This document shows positions 13,080-23,843 of a stretch of 64,000 nucleotides of DNA, in pieces. Source of the stretch: Sphingomonas taxi (GTDB lineage: Bacteria > Pseudomonadota > Alphaproteobacteria > Sphingomonadales > Sphingomonadaceae); the NCBI RefSeq assembly GCF_000764535.1, contig NZ_CP009571.1, forward strand, positions 1 to 64,000, in the 5' to 3' direction. A program made the position numbers and the translations under genes. The notes under the pieces were generated by a model that was not told the origin of the DNA, did not search any database, and saw only the letters and a list, made by a program, of their open reading frames with translations. Numbering within the stretch: position 1 is the stretch's first letter; every line of letters starts with the position of its first letter.

Positions 13080-14636
13080 ATGGCGAACGGCAGAAGAAGC
13101 CGCGGAAACTCGGTTGTCGGAGAGCGCTGGCCGCTCTTCTGGACAGGCTGTGCGGCAATCAGCGTTGGGGTTGCCCTTCACTTACCGATGCTCGCGATGG
13201 CCCATACGATGGGCAATCACCTGTCGGGTATGCCTATGGACGGATGGATGTACATGGGCATGGCGCTGATCGGCATCGGCGTGCCGGCTGCTATATTTGG
13301 CGCTTTACCCAAGAAACGGCCTGATCACAGGCCAGGCGCTGGCGCCGCATTTGAAGCGCCCGATGATACCCCTCTGACGCGCTCGCATGCGGCCGTTCTG
13401 CTGGTGCTTACCCTCGGCCTGATTATCGACACGATGAAGCCAGCAACGCTCGGCTTTGTGCTTCCGGGTATGCGTGGGGAGTACGGTCTTGCAAAGTCTA
13501 CCGTTGCTCTGCTGCCGTTCGTTGCCCTAACCGGAACCACGGTCGGCTCGTTCCTGTGGGGGTGGCTTGCAGACATTTACGGTCGGCGCGTGTCGATCCT
13601 GTTGTCCACGATCCTGTTCGTCTCGACCTCCATCTGCGGAGCTATGCCTTCCTACAGCTGGAACCTAGTTATGTGCTTTCTGATGGGGTGCTCGGCTGGC
13701 GGCATGCTGCCTGTCGTCTACACGCTGTTGGCTGAGATCATGCCTCCGCGGCACAGAAGTTGGGTCCTTGTGCTGGTTGGCGGTACGGGACTGGTCGGCG
13801 GCTACCTGGCAGCTAGCGGTGCCGCGCATCTGTTCGAGCCTCTGTTCGGCTGGCGTAGCTTGTGGCTGCAGGGCTTTCCCACCGGTTTGTTGCTGCTTGC
13901 GATGGCAAGGTGGATTCCGGAATCCCCGCGCTTTCTGATGGAACGTGGCATGAACGCGGAGCTGGCTGACATGGCTCTCAAGTTCGGCATCGTCAGGCGT
14001 GCTCCACAAGCAGCGCCAGCGGACGCTGGCAGCGCAGCGGCTCACCACCGCGAGTTGACCATCGCCCTGGTGATCACGGCCCTGTCTTGGAGCTTCGTCA
14101 ACTTCGGCTTGCTGCTATGGCTGCCTTCCGATCTCCAGGATCGAGGCTTTAGTGCTGAGATTGCGAGCGGCATCATCGCCAGCTCAGCACTCGTTGCCCT
14201 GCCCACGATCATGATCGCCGCCTTCCTTTACAGCCGGTGGAGCAGCAAGCGCACCCTGATCGGCACTGTGCTTCTCACACTTGCCGGGCTTGCTGGAGCC
14301 CTACTGCCGGCGCCTACGCTGGCTTGGCCACCACTGCTGATCGCTGTGATCGCGCTGCTGGTGGTTGGCGCAAACGGATTGATCGCCGTGCTACTTCCCT
14401 ATGCAGCCGAAAACTACGCGTTACGCGTCCGTGGACGTGCCACCGGGCTGATCGCGGGCAGTAGCAAATTTGGTGGCGTTGCTGTCCAGCTAGGAGCCTT
14501 CGCTGGGCTGATCCCGACGATGGGGGGCGCGGCAGTTGCGCTGATCATACCAATGACGCTGTCAGCGGTACTGATCGGACGCTCAGGTAGAGAGACGCGC
14601 GGCCGCAGCTTACGTGAGCTAGAAGCGGAGGCTTAG
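13080..14636 (+). CDS. MFS transporter with extended N-terminus
   Basis: A 518-residue membrane protein of the major facilitator superfamily. Two extra N-terminal membrane segments with Met/His-rich loops (LAMAHTMGNHLSGMPMDGWM) precede the 12-helix core, which starts near residue 110. The MFS signature WGWLADIYGRR follows helix 2 and a second half begins near HHRELTIAL. The ATG at 13080 has GGGGGTG just upstream; an upstream frame to 12930 lacks support. It stands alone between two defence-like loci, reading rightward. The substrate cannot be told; the sequence resembles sugar/aromatic-acid type symporters. Confidence 0.85.
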   Translation: MANGRRSRGNSVVGERWPLFWTGCAAISVGVALHLPMLAMAHTMGNHLSGMPMDGWMYMGMALIGIGVPAAIFGALPKKRPDHRPGAGAAFEAPDDTPLTRSHAAVLLVLTLGLIIDTMKPATLGFVLPGMRGEYGLAKSTVALLPFVALTGTTVGSFLWGWLADIYGRRVSILLSTILFVSTSICGAMPSYSWNLVMCFLMGCSAGGMLPVVYTLLAEIMPPRHRSWVLVLVGGTGLVGGYLAASGAAHLFEPLFGWRSLWLQGFPTGLLLLAMARWIPESPRFLMERGMNAELADMALKFGIVRRAPQAAPADAGSAAAHHRELTIALVITALSWSFVNFGLLLWLPSDLQDRGFSAEIASGIIASSALVALPTIMIAAFLYSRWSSKRTLIGTVLLTLAGLAGALLPAPTLAWPPLLIAVIALLVVGANGLIAVLLPYAAENYALRVRGRATGLIAGSSKFGGVAVQLGAFAGLIPTMGGAAVALIIPMTLSAVLIGRSGRETRGRSLRELEAEA

Positions 14637-14940
14637 CTGCCGGCAGAACATAGGCCGTGCGGAGCGTCGCCTATCGGCGCTTCCCTCTTTGAAAGCGCAC
14701 TGTCTGCTATCCTGACCCGCTGCGCCGGTGCCTGATTTGGGCCTACTTAGCTGCCGTTCAACCCGATTAACGAATGGCTGCAATTGGGAGGCAGGAAAGG
14801 GAGCTCGAACGTCCGTTTGTGGGTCCTTGAATCGTCCAAATCGCCCGGCAGATAGCATTCAGAATTAGATGTTCTGTGGTCTCTATCGGCTCCTAATTTC
14901 GACAGCGCCTGATCCTCTGTAGGACAGCTCCCAATTCTAG
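14637..14940. other. Gap between convergent genes
   Basis: About 300 bases between the ends of the MFS and NACHT genes. I see no gene, no strong terminator hairpin and no repeat. Two short leftward frames overlap here without start signals. Confidence 0.5.
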
Positions 14941-16899
14941 TCATAACAGCGTCGGCCATGCGGCGCCTGTAACTCTTTTTGGCGTTCGCCTGACGAAGAG
15001 GCTCGCGACGCGAAGCTGCTGCAATTGCGTAGGGTCGAGGAAGCGGCTCACCTCGTATACCGCCAGTTTGTAGTCAGTTCCCGCAACGCGCCGGCCATCT
15101 CCAATAGCCCTCAACATGCCGAACTTCGGTCCTTCCTCGTAGGCCTCCACCACCAAGTGTCGATCCGGCCCGAGGATGTCGCCGAGGAGATAAAGGCGGT
15201 TCGGCACGAGCAGATCAATTCGCCCTGAAGACGTTAGCGCCTCGCAAAGGCTGACGAGCTCATCGAAGCTGGGTGATCGGAACTGGCCAGGGCCGGGAGC
15301 GATGCGCAGCTGCTGGGCCAGAGGCAGCAGCACGATGTCGTGCGACAGGCTCGGGACGAGCCATTCCAGATCGCAGGCGAGATCGACGATGCCGATTCCC
15401 ATCTCCGCCTCCTCAATCCGAACGCTGTCGGCTCGCCAGCTGCTGTGCACGAGCCTTCTCACCCCATCGGTCTTGCTGCGCCGAGCTGCAGCAAGCAGGA
15501 TTTCGCCTTCCACAATGACGTTCGGCTCGGTCGGGGGATCGGAAAGCGGGACGAGCTTCGTGGCGGAGAGATCGCTCGTCAATATCTCCTTCGCGCGCTT
15601 CAGTGACGCGACGCCGGACGCCGTGTAGCCCCAGCTCACAAAGAGGTCGCGCATCACGTCAGTCCAGGCAAGCCCGAAGCACCGGTCGTCGGCGTCGATC
15701 GCCGCAAGAACGAAGAAGTACTCCATGATCGATCGATGAGCGAACTTCAGCAGCCCGTCGTTGTCGCGATTGAGCAGGGATCTGGTCGACAGATGGTCCC
15801 AGTCGGCCTGATGCCCGCTGATGCTCTTGGCTATCTCGTCCACCTCGTTTCGGCTCAGTCGGTCGCCCCGTCCGGACGACGCCCTCGCGTGGATCTCGAC
15901 CGCGATCCGTTTGGACACCGCGATCAGCAGCGCGCCGTCGATCCAGCGCTCCTCGCGCGCCACCCACTTCTGGACCATGTACTCATAGAGGTCGAACACC
16001 TCCTGAGCCACGGCGCCTTCACGGATCAGATCCGGAACAAGCTCCAGCAGCATTGGCCGCCCGCTAAGCTCCGGCACCCGGGCGACGAGGCGCTCCGCGG
16101 CGTGACGGCGCGGTAGGCTCTTCGGGTTCCATAACGGAAATTGCTTGCTGATGTAGGTCGATATTTGCGCCGTGGTGAACGGCATCAGGTAGAGGTGCCA
16201 CAGCGTGTAAGTGGAGCCGGCACCGGCCATCCTGGGCCCGATCACCGAAACGCCCGTATCCTTCGGGATCGCGCTGGCATCCCTAAAGAATTGCGACCGG
16301 CAGGTGATGATGACGGCGACGTAGTCGGCCGCGAGGCTAAGTAGCTCCGACAAGCGCGCTTCCACGCCGTTCTGCGCCGCCGGATCCTCATCGAGCGCGT
16401 CAACGATGAGCAGCGTGTCGCGCTTGTTCGCGATCGCCCCAATCTTCGCGTCGGCACCTGGTCGGGACAGGCTGACCAGAGCCACCGGGCCCGTCTTCCG
16501 TTTACCGGCGTGCCGGAAGTAATTGAGGCAGAGCGTCGTCTTGCCCATGCCGGAGTCCGCGAGCACCAGAAAATGCCGTCGACGCAGAGCGTGATCGACG
16601 AAGCGGTCAAGAGACGAGAACACCGGCTCGCGAATGTCGGCGACGTGCCGGTTATCGGTCTCGTGCGACGGATCAGCCTGTCCGCAATCGGGTTGGACAT
16701 ACGTCCTAAAGGCGGCCGCAATCTCCGCATCGGTGTAGCTTGGCGTGAAAACGGACTGGTTCCGCTGGCTTTTCAGCTTCACCGCGGCCGTGATGTGGCG
16801 CCTGTCCGAAAGCCAGTATCCCATCCGGACCAGGAGAAAGGCGGCGCCCCCTACGGCCGCAATCCACTTGCAAATCTGGACAAGGGCTTCGATCGACAT
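14941..16899 (-). CDS. Membrane-anchored NACHT-type STAND NTPase
   Basis: A 652-residue protein. One N-terminal membrane helix (ICKWIAAVGGAAFLLVRMGYWL, about residues 10-31 by position) is followed by a linker and a NACHT-like NTPase: Walker A LADSGMGKTTL (about residue 115), Walker B TLLIVDALDED, and a sensor motif AVIITCRSQFF. A winged-helix/helical region and an uncharacterised C-terminal sensor-like region follow, without clear repeats. STAND NTPases of this layout are known in bacteria as phage sensors (bNACHT, Avs). The ATG at 16899 has GAGGG upstream; the frame extends to a TTG at 16920. The gene is monocistronic and faces the four-gene defence-like unit across an MFS gene. The effector is not obvious; the membrane anchor may act as one. 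Confidence 0.8.
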   Translation of the reverse strand: MSIEALVQICKWIAAVGGAAFLLVRMGYWLSDRRHITAAVKLKSQRNQSVFTPSYTDAEIAAAFRTYVQPDCGQADPSHETDNRHVADIREPVFSSLDRFVDHALRRRHFLVLADSGMGKTTLCLNYFRHAGKRKTGPVALVSLSRPGADAKIGAIANKRDTLLIVDALDEDPAAQNGVEARLSELLSLAADYVAVIITCRSQFFRDASAIPKDTGVSVIGPRMAGAGSTYTLWHLYLMPFTTAQISTYISKQFPLWNPKSLPRRHAAERLVARVPELSGRPMLLELVPDLIREGAVAQEVFDLYEYMVQKWVAREERWIDGALLIAVSKRIAVEIHARASSGRGDRLSRNEVDEIAKSISGHQADWDHLSTRSLLNRDNDGLLKFAHRSIMEYFFVLAAIDADDRCFGLAWTDVMRDLFVSWGYTASGVASLKRAKEILTSDLSATKLVPLSDPPTEPNVIVEGEILLAAARRSKTDGVRRLVHSSWRADSVRIEEAEMGIGIVDLACDLEWLVPSLSHDIVLLPLAQQLRIAPGPGQFRSPSFDELVSLCEALTSSGRIDLLVPNRLYLLGDILGPDRHLVVEAYEEGPKFGMLRAIGDGRRVAGTDYKLAVYEVSRFLDPTQLQQLRVASLFVRRTPKRVTGAAWPTLL

Positions 16900-17232
16900 T
16901 CCGAGCCCTCGCCGGTGCAAATTAGACTCTTGTAGTCACAACGGTGTGGTCGACTCAATTCCCCGAAGCGGTATCAAGCTGCGGGAACGATGCTCGTCTG
17001 GCCCGCATAAGCAGCCGTCCGCTGTCCCATCATTCCTAGCGATGACCCGGCGTTGCGGAAGAGCGGTCGATCGAGATTATAAACGAATGGCGGAAGTCGG
17101 GTGAGCAGAGATTCCTCGCGAATGACCGCCTATGGGTCCGGCCCGCCATTTATTCGCGGTGCGCCAACCCAAATCGCGAATCGGACGGATCTTTGGTGAC
17201 TGAATTCAGCGTATCAACCGCGCTTGCGACTG
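16900..17232. other. Divergent intergenic region
   Basis: Separates the leftward NACHT gene from the rightward metabolic operon. Apart from the CGTANTTYCCGA site at its right edge and a 7-bp inverted repeat ATTCGCG/CGCGAAT (about 17152-17182), I see nothing. It marks the boundary between defence and metabolic cargo. Confidence 0.5.
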
Positions 17233-17244
17233 CGTAGTTTCCGA
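17233..17244 (+). promoter_or_regulatory. Putative FixJ-type operator, site 1 (oxidoreductase-phosphoketolase operon)
   Basis: CGTAGTTTCCGA, inside CTGCGTAGTTTCCGAG (17230-17245). The same 16-mer occurs on the minus strand at 31185-31200. It lies 120 bp before the first gene of the operon. Five related sites precede the other metabolic units of the element. Confidence 0.6.
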
Positions 17245-17363
17245 GGCTGACCCGAACGACGGCAAACGCCTAGCTCAACATCTCCTTGCAGCATGCGCCC
17301 GGCCGTTCGGCAGAATGCTCTGCCCGGACATACCGGGCGGCGCCGCTGCGCAGATGATCGGGT

Positions 17364-18056
17364 ATGTCGATGAGCGTTCAGGAACAGGTCGTCGCCCGCG
17401 ATGGGCGGCACGCGGTCATCGTCTGTCATCCCGATCTCGATAGCTTCAACCATGCGATCGCAGCCCGCTATTGCGACGAGGTGCGCGCGTCCGGGCAGAC
17501 CGTCGTGGTGCGCGACCTCTACGCCATACACTTCGATCCAGTTCTCAAGGCACACGAACGACCGACGCTCGCCGCGCCGGTCCGATCGCCCGATGTGACG
17601 GCTGAACACGAGATTCTGGCAGGATGTGACGTGTTCGTGCTGATCTATCCGATCTGGTTCGGGTCACCGCCTGCCATGATGAAAGGTTATGTCGAACGGG
17701 TGTTCGGCGCCGGCGTGTCGCCTGACGACGTTCGTCAGCAGGCACGTGGCGACCTGCTCGGCAACAAGCGGCTACTGAGTTTCACCACCTCGGCGATGTC
17801 GGAACCCTGGCTTGCCCAGGAAGGGCAAGAGATGGGTCTGGCCGCGGTCTTCGACGACTATATCGTCCACGCCTTTGGCATGCACTCGCGCGAGCACAAA
17901 CGGTTCGCGCTGATTACCGACAAGACGGGTCAGCAATCCGCCGCCAGCTATCTCTGGGAGGTGGCACAGCAGGCGCATCGGACCTGCGCGCAGGTCGCTT
18001 TCGGCGACGAAGCGCTGATGCACGACCCCCAACTTGCGCGGCAATTCTCACGATGA
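17364..18056 (+). CDS. NAD(P)H-dependent flavin oxidoreductase (flavodoxin-2 fold)
   Basis: A 230-residue enzyme of the NQO1/MdaB/KefF-type family, which transfers electrons from NAD(P)H to quinones or nitro compounds through FMN or FAD. Visible features are [17 protein letters not shown] (flavin phosphate loop) and [25 protein letters not shown], the typical hydrophobic strand plus PxWxxxxPAxMKGWxDR-like motif. First gene of a rightward operon; its stop overlaps the frame of the alcohol dehydrogenase. Probably keeps the NAD(P)H/quinone balance when oxygen is short. An upstream CGTANTTYCCGA site suggests FixJ control. Confidence 0.88.
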   Translation: MSMSVQEQVVARDGRHAVIVCHPDLDSFNHAIAARYCDEVRASGQTVVVRDLYAIHFDPVLKAHERPTLAAPVRSPDVTAEHEILAGCDVFVLIYPIWFGSPPAMMKGYVERVFGAGVSPDDVRQQARGDLLGNKRLLSFTTSAMSEPWLAQEGQEMGLAAVFDDYIVHAFGMHSREHKRFALITDKTGQQSAASYLWEVAQQAHRTCAQVAFGDEALMHDPQLARQFSR

Positions 18057-18103
18057 CGGCCATTGTGTCTGCCGCATCGCCCACTCTGTCGAAGGAAACA
18101 TCC

Positions 18104-19141
18104 ATGCCGCACATGATGCAGGCCGCCGTCGTCGAGGCCTTCGGCCAACCGCTGACGCTTCGGGCGTTCGAAATCCCGACCGCCGGTCCCGGGCAGATAT
18201 TGGTCAAGACCGAGGCGTGCGGGGTGTGCCACACCGATCTGCACGCCGCGCGCGGCGACTGGCCGGTCAAGCCGGCCCCACCCTTTATTCCGGGCCATGA
18301 AGGCATCGGCATCGTCGTCGAGGTCGGTGCCGGCGTCGAGGTCGTAAAGCTCGGTGACCGGGTCGGCGTGCCGTGGATGTACTCGGCATGCGGGCACTGC
18401 GAATACTGCCTGTCCGCGTGGGAGACCGTGTGTCCCGAGATGCAGTTCGCTGGCTATACCCGCAACGGCGGGTTCGCCGAATACATCCTTGCTGACCCGG
18501 ACTATGTCGCGCGCATCCCCGACGGATTGTCCGCGGTAGAGGCCGCGCCGATCATCTGCGCCGGCGTCACGACCTACAAGGGCCTGAAGGAAACCGACGC
18601 GAAGCCCGGCGAATGGGTCGCGATCTCGGGCGTCGGCGGCCTCGGCCACCTTGCCGTCCAATATGCCATTGCGATGGGCCTGCGGGTCTGCGCGATCGAC
18701 GTTGACGACGGCAAGCTGGCGCACGCCAGTGCGCTCGGTGCGGAAGTGCTCGTCAATGCGCGCGGCGCCGACCCGATCGGTGACCTGAAGACGGCGACAG
18801 GCGGAGGCGCGCACGGCGTGCTTATCACCGCGCCATCGCTCGCCGCGTTCAACCAGGGCGTCGCGATGACGCGCCGGCACGGCACGTGCGTGCTCGTCGG
18901 CCTGCCGCCCGGCGAGTTTCCGCTGCCGCTGTTCGATGTGGTGGCGAACTGCATCACCGTCCGCGGCTCGTTCGTCGGCACCCGCAAGGATATGGCGGAG
19001 GCCCTGGCCTTTGCCGCGACCGGCAAGGTGAAGGCAGATATCGAGCTGCAGCCGCTGTCGGCGATCAACGCCGTCTTCGACCGCCTGGAACATGGCCAGG
19101 TGCCCTCGCGCGTCGTCCTCGATTTCGGAAGCCAGTCATGA
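18104..19141 (+). CDS. adhP: Zinc-dependent alcohol dehydrogenase
   Basis: A 345-residue medium-chain alcohol dehydrogenase of the bacterial AdhP type, interconverting ethanol and acetaldehyde with NAD. The catalytic zinc site is seen in [15 protein letters not shown] and GHEGIG, the structural zinc site in CGHCEYC...C, and the NAD fold in [16 protein letters not shown] at 18104 follows GAAGGAAACATCC; an earlier frame to 18053 overlaps the oxidoreductase gene. The stop overlaps the phosphoketolase start (ATGA at 19138). Reducing acetaldehyde or oxidising ethanol fits a fermentative module with phosphoketolase and acetate kinase. Confidence 0.92.
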   Translation: MPHMMQAAVVEAFGQPLTLRAFEIPTAGPGQILVKTEACGVCHTDLHAARGDWPVKPAPPFIPGHEGIGIVVEVGAGVEVVKLGDRVGVPWMYSACGHCEYCLSAWETVCPEMQFAGYTRNGGFAEYILADPDYVARIPDGLSAVEAAPIICAGVTTYKGLKETDAKPGEWVAISGVGGLGHLAVQYAIAMGLRVCAIDVDDGKLAHASALGAEVLVNARGADPIGDLKTATGGGAHGVLITAPSLAAFNQGVAMTRRHGTCVLVGLPPGEFPLPLFDVVANCITVRGSFVGTRKDMAEALAFAATGKVKADIELQPLSAINAVFDRLEHGQVPSRVVLDFGSQS

Positions 19142-21543
19142 CCACCGCAACCCTTCCACATCAACGCTTCGTCCAGAATCTGCCGTATCGGCAGGGGCCG
19201 CTGGCGCCAGACATGCTGCGGCGGATGGACGCCTATTGGCGCGCGGCGAACTATCTGTCAGTCGGCCAGATCTACCTGCGCGACAATGCAATGCTCGACC
19301 GGGCGCTGACCATCGCCGACGTGAAGCCGCGGCTGCTCGGCCATTGGGGCACGACGCCGGGGCTGAACTTCCTCTACGTCCACCTCAACCGGCTGATCGT
19401 CGAGCATGATCTGGACATGATCAACATCATCGGTCCGGGGCATGGCGGCCCCGGGCTGGTCGCGCACACCTATCTCGAAGGCTCGTACACCGAACGCTAT
19501 CCGGCGATCGAGCGCAGCCGCAGCGGCATGCACCGGCTGTTCCGTCAATTCTCCTGGCCGGGCGGGATTCCAAGCCATGTCGCGCCTGAGACGCCCGGCT
19601 CGATCCACGAGGGCGGCGAGCTGGGCTATTCGCTCGCGCACGCCTACGGCGCGGCGTTCGACAATCCCGATCTGCTCGTCGCGTGCGTGATTGGCGACGG
19701 TGAGGCGGAAACCGGCGCGCTGGCAGCGAGCTGGCATTCAAACAAGTTCCTGAACCCCGCACGTGACGGCGCGGTGCTGCCGATCCTCCACCTCAACGGG
19801 TTCAAGATCGCGAACCCTACGATCCTCGCGCGGATCGACCATGACGAGCTTGAAGCCCTGCTGCGCGGCTACGGGCACGAGCCGATCTTCGTGGAGGGCA
19901 GCGACCCGCAAGTGGTTCACCAGCAACTGGCGGTCGCGCTCGATGACGCGCTGGCGCAGATCAGGGCGATCCAGGCCGCGGCGCGTGCTGAAGGCGCGAA
20001 CCCGGAGCGTCCGCGCTGGCCGATGATCGTGTTCCGGACGCCGAAGGGCTGGACGGGGCCGAAGGTCGTCGACGGCAAGCCCGTGGAGGGAACGTGGCGC
20101 GCGCACCAGGTGCCGATCGCCGATTTCAAGGATCCCGAGCATCTGCGCCAGCTCGAGGCGTGGATGCGCAGCTACCGGCCGGAAGAGCTGTTCGATACGA
20201 ACGGCAAGTTCCTCGACGAATACGCGTCGCTCGCCCCGACCGGACATCGGCGGATGGGGTCGAACCCGCATGCCAATGGCGGCGAGCTGCTGGCACCGCT
20301 GTCGCTGCCGGACTTCCGCACTTACGCCGTGCCGGTCGCCGCGCCCGGTCAGGTCGACGCGCCCGCGACGCGCGTGCTGGGCACCTATCTACGTGACGTG
20401 ATGAAGCTCAACATGGGCACGGTGAACTTCCGCCTGTTCGGTCCCGACGAGACCGCGTCCAATCGGCTTGCCGATGTGTACGACGTCTCGGGCAAGGTCT
20501 GGATGGCCGATATCGAACCCGTCGACGAGAATCTGTCGACCGACGGCCGGGTGATGGAGGTGCTCAGCGAGCATCTCTGCCAGGGCTGGCTCGAGGGCTA
20601 TCTGCTGACCGGCCGGCACGGCCTGTTCTCGTGCTATGAAGCGTTCGTCCACATCGTCGACTCGATGGTCAACCAGCACGCCAAATGGCTGAAGGTCACC
20701 AAGGGTATCCCGTGGCGCCGACCGATCGCTTCGCTCAACTACCTGCTGACGTCGCATGTCTGGCGCCAGGACCATAATGGCCTGTCGCACCAGGATCCCG
20801 GCTTCCTCGACCACGTCGCCAACAAGACGGCGGACGTGGCGCGGCTCTACCTGCCGCCCGATGCAAACACGCTGTTGTCGGTCGCCGACCATTGCCTGCG
20901 CAGTCGCGGCTATGTGAACGTCATCGTCGCGGGCAAGCAGCCTGAGGCGCAGTGGCTCGGCATGGACGCGGCGGTCCGGCACTGCACGGCCGGCGCCGGC
21001 ATCTGGGACTGGGCAGGGGACGACGCGGATCCCGAGGTCGTCATGGCGTGCGCCGGCGATGTACCGACGCTAGAGGCGCTGGCCGCGGTGACGCTGCTGC
21101 GCGAGTATGTGCCCGACATCCGCATCCGGGTGGTGAACGTCGTCGACCTGATGGTCCTGCAACCCCGGACGCGGCATCCACACGGCCTCGACGAGCGCGA
21201 GTTCGACGCGATGTTTACGCGCGACAAGCCGGTGATCTTCGCGTTCCACGGCTATCCCGCGCTGATCCACAGGCTGACCTATGCCCGCGCGAACCACGCC
21301 AATATCCATGTGCGCGGCTATCAGGAGCGGGGAACGACGACGACGCCGTTCGACATGGTCGTATTGAACGATCTCGATCGGTATCGCCTGGCTCTCGACG
21401 CGATCGAACACATCCCGCGCCTGCGTGACCGCGTGCCGGCGGAGACGGCGCGCTACTGGACGACGATGGAACGCCACAAGCTCTACATCGCCGAGAACGG
21501 CGACGACATGCCGGAGGTGCGCGACTGGCGCTGGCCGGCGTGA
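19138..21543 (+). CDS. xfp: Phosphoketolase (xylulose-5-P/fructose-6-P)
   Basis: An 801-residue thiamine-diphosphate enzyme, normal length for the family. It splits xylulose-5-P (and often fructose-6-P) with phosphate to acetyl-phosphate. Motifs include GPGHGGPG, the ThDP/Mg site [19 protein letters not shown], and [18 protein letters not shown]. It overlaps both neighbours by four bases: alcohol dehydrogenase before, acetate kinase after. The acetyl-phosphate made here is the substrate of the next enzyme, giving ATP without oxygen. Expression is likely from the FixJ-type site at 17233. Confidence 0.96.
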   Translation: MTTATLPHQRFVQNLPYRQGPLAPDMLRRMDAYWRAANYLSVGQIYLRDNAMLDRALTIADVKPRLLGHWGTTPGLNFLYVHLNRLIVEHDLDMINIIGPGHGGPGLVAHTYLEGSYTERYPAIERSRSGMHRLFRQFSWPGGIPSHVAPETPGSIHEGGELGYSLAHAYGAAFDNPDLLVACVIGDGEAETGALAASWHSNKFLNPARDGAVLPILHLNGFKIANPTILARIDHDELEALLRGYGHEPIFVEGSDPQVVHQQLAVALDDALAQIRAIQAAARAEGANPERPRWPMIVFRTPKGWTGPKVVDGKPVEGTWRAHQVPIADFKDPEHLRQLEAWMRSYRPEELFDTNGKFLDEYASLAPTGHRRMGSNPHANGGELLAPLSLPDFRTYAVPVAAPGQVDAPATRVLGTYLRDVMKLNMGTVNFRLFGPDETASNRLADVYDVSGKVWMADIEPVDENLSTDGRVMEVLSEHLCQGWLEGYLLTGRHGLFSCYEAFVHIVDSMVNQHAKWLKVTKGIPWRRPIASLNYLLTSHVWRQDHNGLSHQDPGFLDHVANKTADVARLYLPPDANTLLSVADHCLRSRGYVNVIVAGKQPEAQWLGMDAAVRHCTAGAGIWDWAGDDADPEVVMACAGDVPTLEALAAVTLLREYVPDIRIRVVNVVDLMVLQPRTRHPHGLDEREFDAMFTRDKPVIFAFHGYPALIHRLTYARANHANIHVRGYQERGTTTTPFDMVVLNDLDRYRLALDAIEHIPRLRDRVPAETARYWTTMERHKLYIAENGDDMPEVRDWRWPA

Positions 21544-22616
21544 TCGTCGACAGCATCGCGCTGGTGCTGAACAGCGGTTCGTCGTCGCTGAAGTTCGCGG
21601 CGTTCGACCTCGCTACGCCCGACCTGCCGGCGATTGTGTCGGGGCAGGTCGACCCGGCTGACGGAGAGGCCGCGTTCGCGGCGATCGATGCGGCGCTGGC
21701 GGAGGCCGGTGCGTCTCCGCCGATCGCGGTCGGCCATCGCATCGTGCATGGCGGACCGCAGTTGCTGCGGCATTGCCGGATCGATGCGGACGTGATCTCC
21801 AAGCTCCAAGAGGCCGAGCCGTTTGCCCCGCTCCACGTGCCCGCGGCGCTGGCGCTGCTGGCGACCGCGAGCGCGCGCTACCCAGGACGCACGCAGATCG
21901 CCTGTTTCGATACCGTATTCCATGCCGGCATGCCCGACATCGCGCGGACGCTCCCGATCCCGCGGTCGCAGCGGACGGCCGGGCTGCATCGCTATGGGTT
22001 CCACGGCCTGTCATGCGAATCCATCGTGCATCAGCTCGGGCCAGACCTGCCGGCGCGGCTGGTGATCGCGCATCTCGGCAACGGCGCCAGCGTCACCGCG
22101 GTGCGTGGAGGGCAGTCGATCGACACGAGCATGGGCCTGACGCCATCGGGCGGCGTCATCATGGGCACGCGCACCGGCGATCTCGATCCGGGCATCCTGA
22201 TCCACCTCATGCGCGCGGGCGGCTATGGCCCGGCCGAGCTGGAGCGACTGATCGACAAGGAGGCCGGGATGCTCGGCATCTCCAGCCGGTCGGGCGATAT
22301 GCGCGTCCTCCACGACGCCTCGCCCGATGCCGACGCCGACCTCGCGATCGCGATGTTCTGTCGGTCGGTCGCCAAACAGATTGCGGCGATGATGACCGCG
22401 CTGGGCGGCACCGACATGATCGTGTTCACCGGCGGGATCGGCGAGCATGATGGACGCGTCCGGGAGATGATCTGCGCGGATCTCGCTTGGGCGGGTGTGA
22501 CGCAGGCCGTAGGTGATGCGACGACGCCTGAAGAGGTCTGTATCGCACTCACCCGTCCCTCGCGCGAAGAGGCGGTCATTGCCCGCCATATGCAGGCGAT
22601 CCTCGGCACGGGCTGA
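21540..22616 (+). CDS. ackA: Acetate kinase
   Basis: A 358-residue kinase converting acetyl-phosphate and ADP to acetate and ATP. Motifs are [12 protein letters not shown] (phosphate loop), [47 protein letters not shown] and [11 protein letters not shown]. It is about 40 residues shorter than E. coli AckA, as seen in several proteobacterial forms linked to phosphoketolase. It begins with GTG in a GTGA overlap with the phosphoketolase stop. Together the two make a substrate-level phosphorylation branch. Confidence 0.95.
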   Translation: MIVDSIALVLNSGSSSLKFAAFDLATPDLPAIVSGQVDPADGEAAFAAIDAALAEAGASPPIAVGHRIVHGGPQLLRHCRIDADVISKLQEAEPFAPLHVPAALALLATASARYPGRTQIACFDTVFHAGMPDIARTLPIPRSQRTAGLHRYGFHGLSCESIVHQLGPDLPARLVIAHLGNGASVTAVRGGQSIDTSMGLTPSGGVIMGTRTGDLDPGILIHLMRAGGYGPAELERLIDKEAGMLGISSRSGDMRVLHDASPDADADLAIAMFCRSVAKQIAAMMTALGGTDMIVFTGGIGEHDGRVREMICADLAWAGVTQAVGDATTPEEVCIALTRPSREEAVIARHMQAILGTG

Positions 22617-22772
22617 GGTCGGGTGGCGCCGTTTTTCGGTCGCGCGACGCTGACGCTGCCACCTCTATGTATAATCCGATCGTCGCGGGTCGAGCCGTGA
22701 GGGGCTACCAGATTGGGCAGCCAATCGAGGACGATTACGCGATCGCATGGCGCACGGATCAGGAGATCGTCG

Positions 22773-22958
22773 ATGTACACGAACCCGGACGAAGCCGCCT
22801 ATTGCATCACCCGGATCGCACGCTCCAACGTACTGGCCGCGGCATCGACGGACAGTTGCGCACGCGCCTCGCATCTCGGGATCGCCGAAGGCTATGAGGA
22901 GCGGCTGACGTCGCTGACCCGCTCGCGTCGCACCGGTCCGGCTCTGGCCGATGCTTGA
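22773..22958 (+). CDS. Small hypothetical protein
   Basis: A 61-residue protein starting MYTNPDEAAYCITRIARSN. ATG at 22773 has AGGAG 7 bases upstream, and its end overlaps the next small gene by 8 bases, which supports a real gene. TATAAT at about 22673-22678 might serve as a -10 box. Basic, helical, no known domain. It lies behind the acetate kinase gene. Confidence 0.55.
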   Translation: MYTNPDEAAYCITRIARSNVLAAASTDSCARASHLGIAEGYEERLTSLTRSRRTGPALADA

Positions 22959-23313
22959 GCGGACCGCACAGCCGACGGCCGCGGTGTCGCGCACTAGCGC
23001 ACTCGCCCGCTGGGACAACGAGGGCGGAGCACTCTCACACCCGGTGCCGGTCAAGGCACCTCATGTGGACGTCGTCCATCATCTGTCCGATCAGGAAATG
23101 GTCTGCCTGCGCAGCCGGGTGATCGCCCTGGAGAATGTCGTCATCGCGATGCTGGCGGGCGGATCGCACGACCAACGCGCCGTGGTCCATGACATGGCCT
23201 TGTTCGTCCGACCGCCCCTCGATGAGGTGCAGGACCGGCTAACGATGCACGCGGCCGACCTGATGGATCATCTCGCCGATCGGGCAACGCGCTTCGCGCG
23301 CGTTCTCGCCTGA
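22951..23313 (+). CDS. Hypothetical protein
   Basis: A 120-residue protein of unknown function. The second half (LSDQEMVCLRSRVIALENVVIAMLAGG and on) looks like a long helix or coiled coil. It overlaps the preceding small frame by 8 bases and is last of the rightward phosphoketolase operon, facing the iron-permease-like gene. Confidence 0.6.
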   Translation: MLERTAQPTAAVSRTSALARWDNEGGALSHPVPVKAPHVDVVHHLSDQEMVCLRSRVIALENVVIAMLAGGSHDQRAVVHDMALFVRPPLDEVQDRLTMHAADLMDHLADRATRFARVLA

Positions 23314-23378
23314 GCTTGAACGCGCCGCCCTGACGCTGCCGGACGAGGCGAGCGTCGAGGCGGTGCGTTGGGTCAGCG

Positions 23379-23789
<411 letters not shown>

Positions 23790-23843
23790 GCTCAGTGCGC
23801 CAAGGCAGGCGATGGCGATCGCGCCCCAGGCCCCGTCAATCGA

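Noticed and set aside
22673..22684. TATAATCCGATC before the small gene at 22773 as a FixJ-type site
   Set aside because: Too many mismatches; it reads better as a -10 box.
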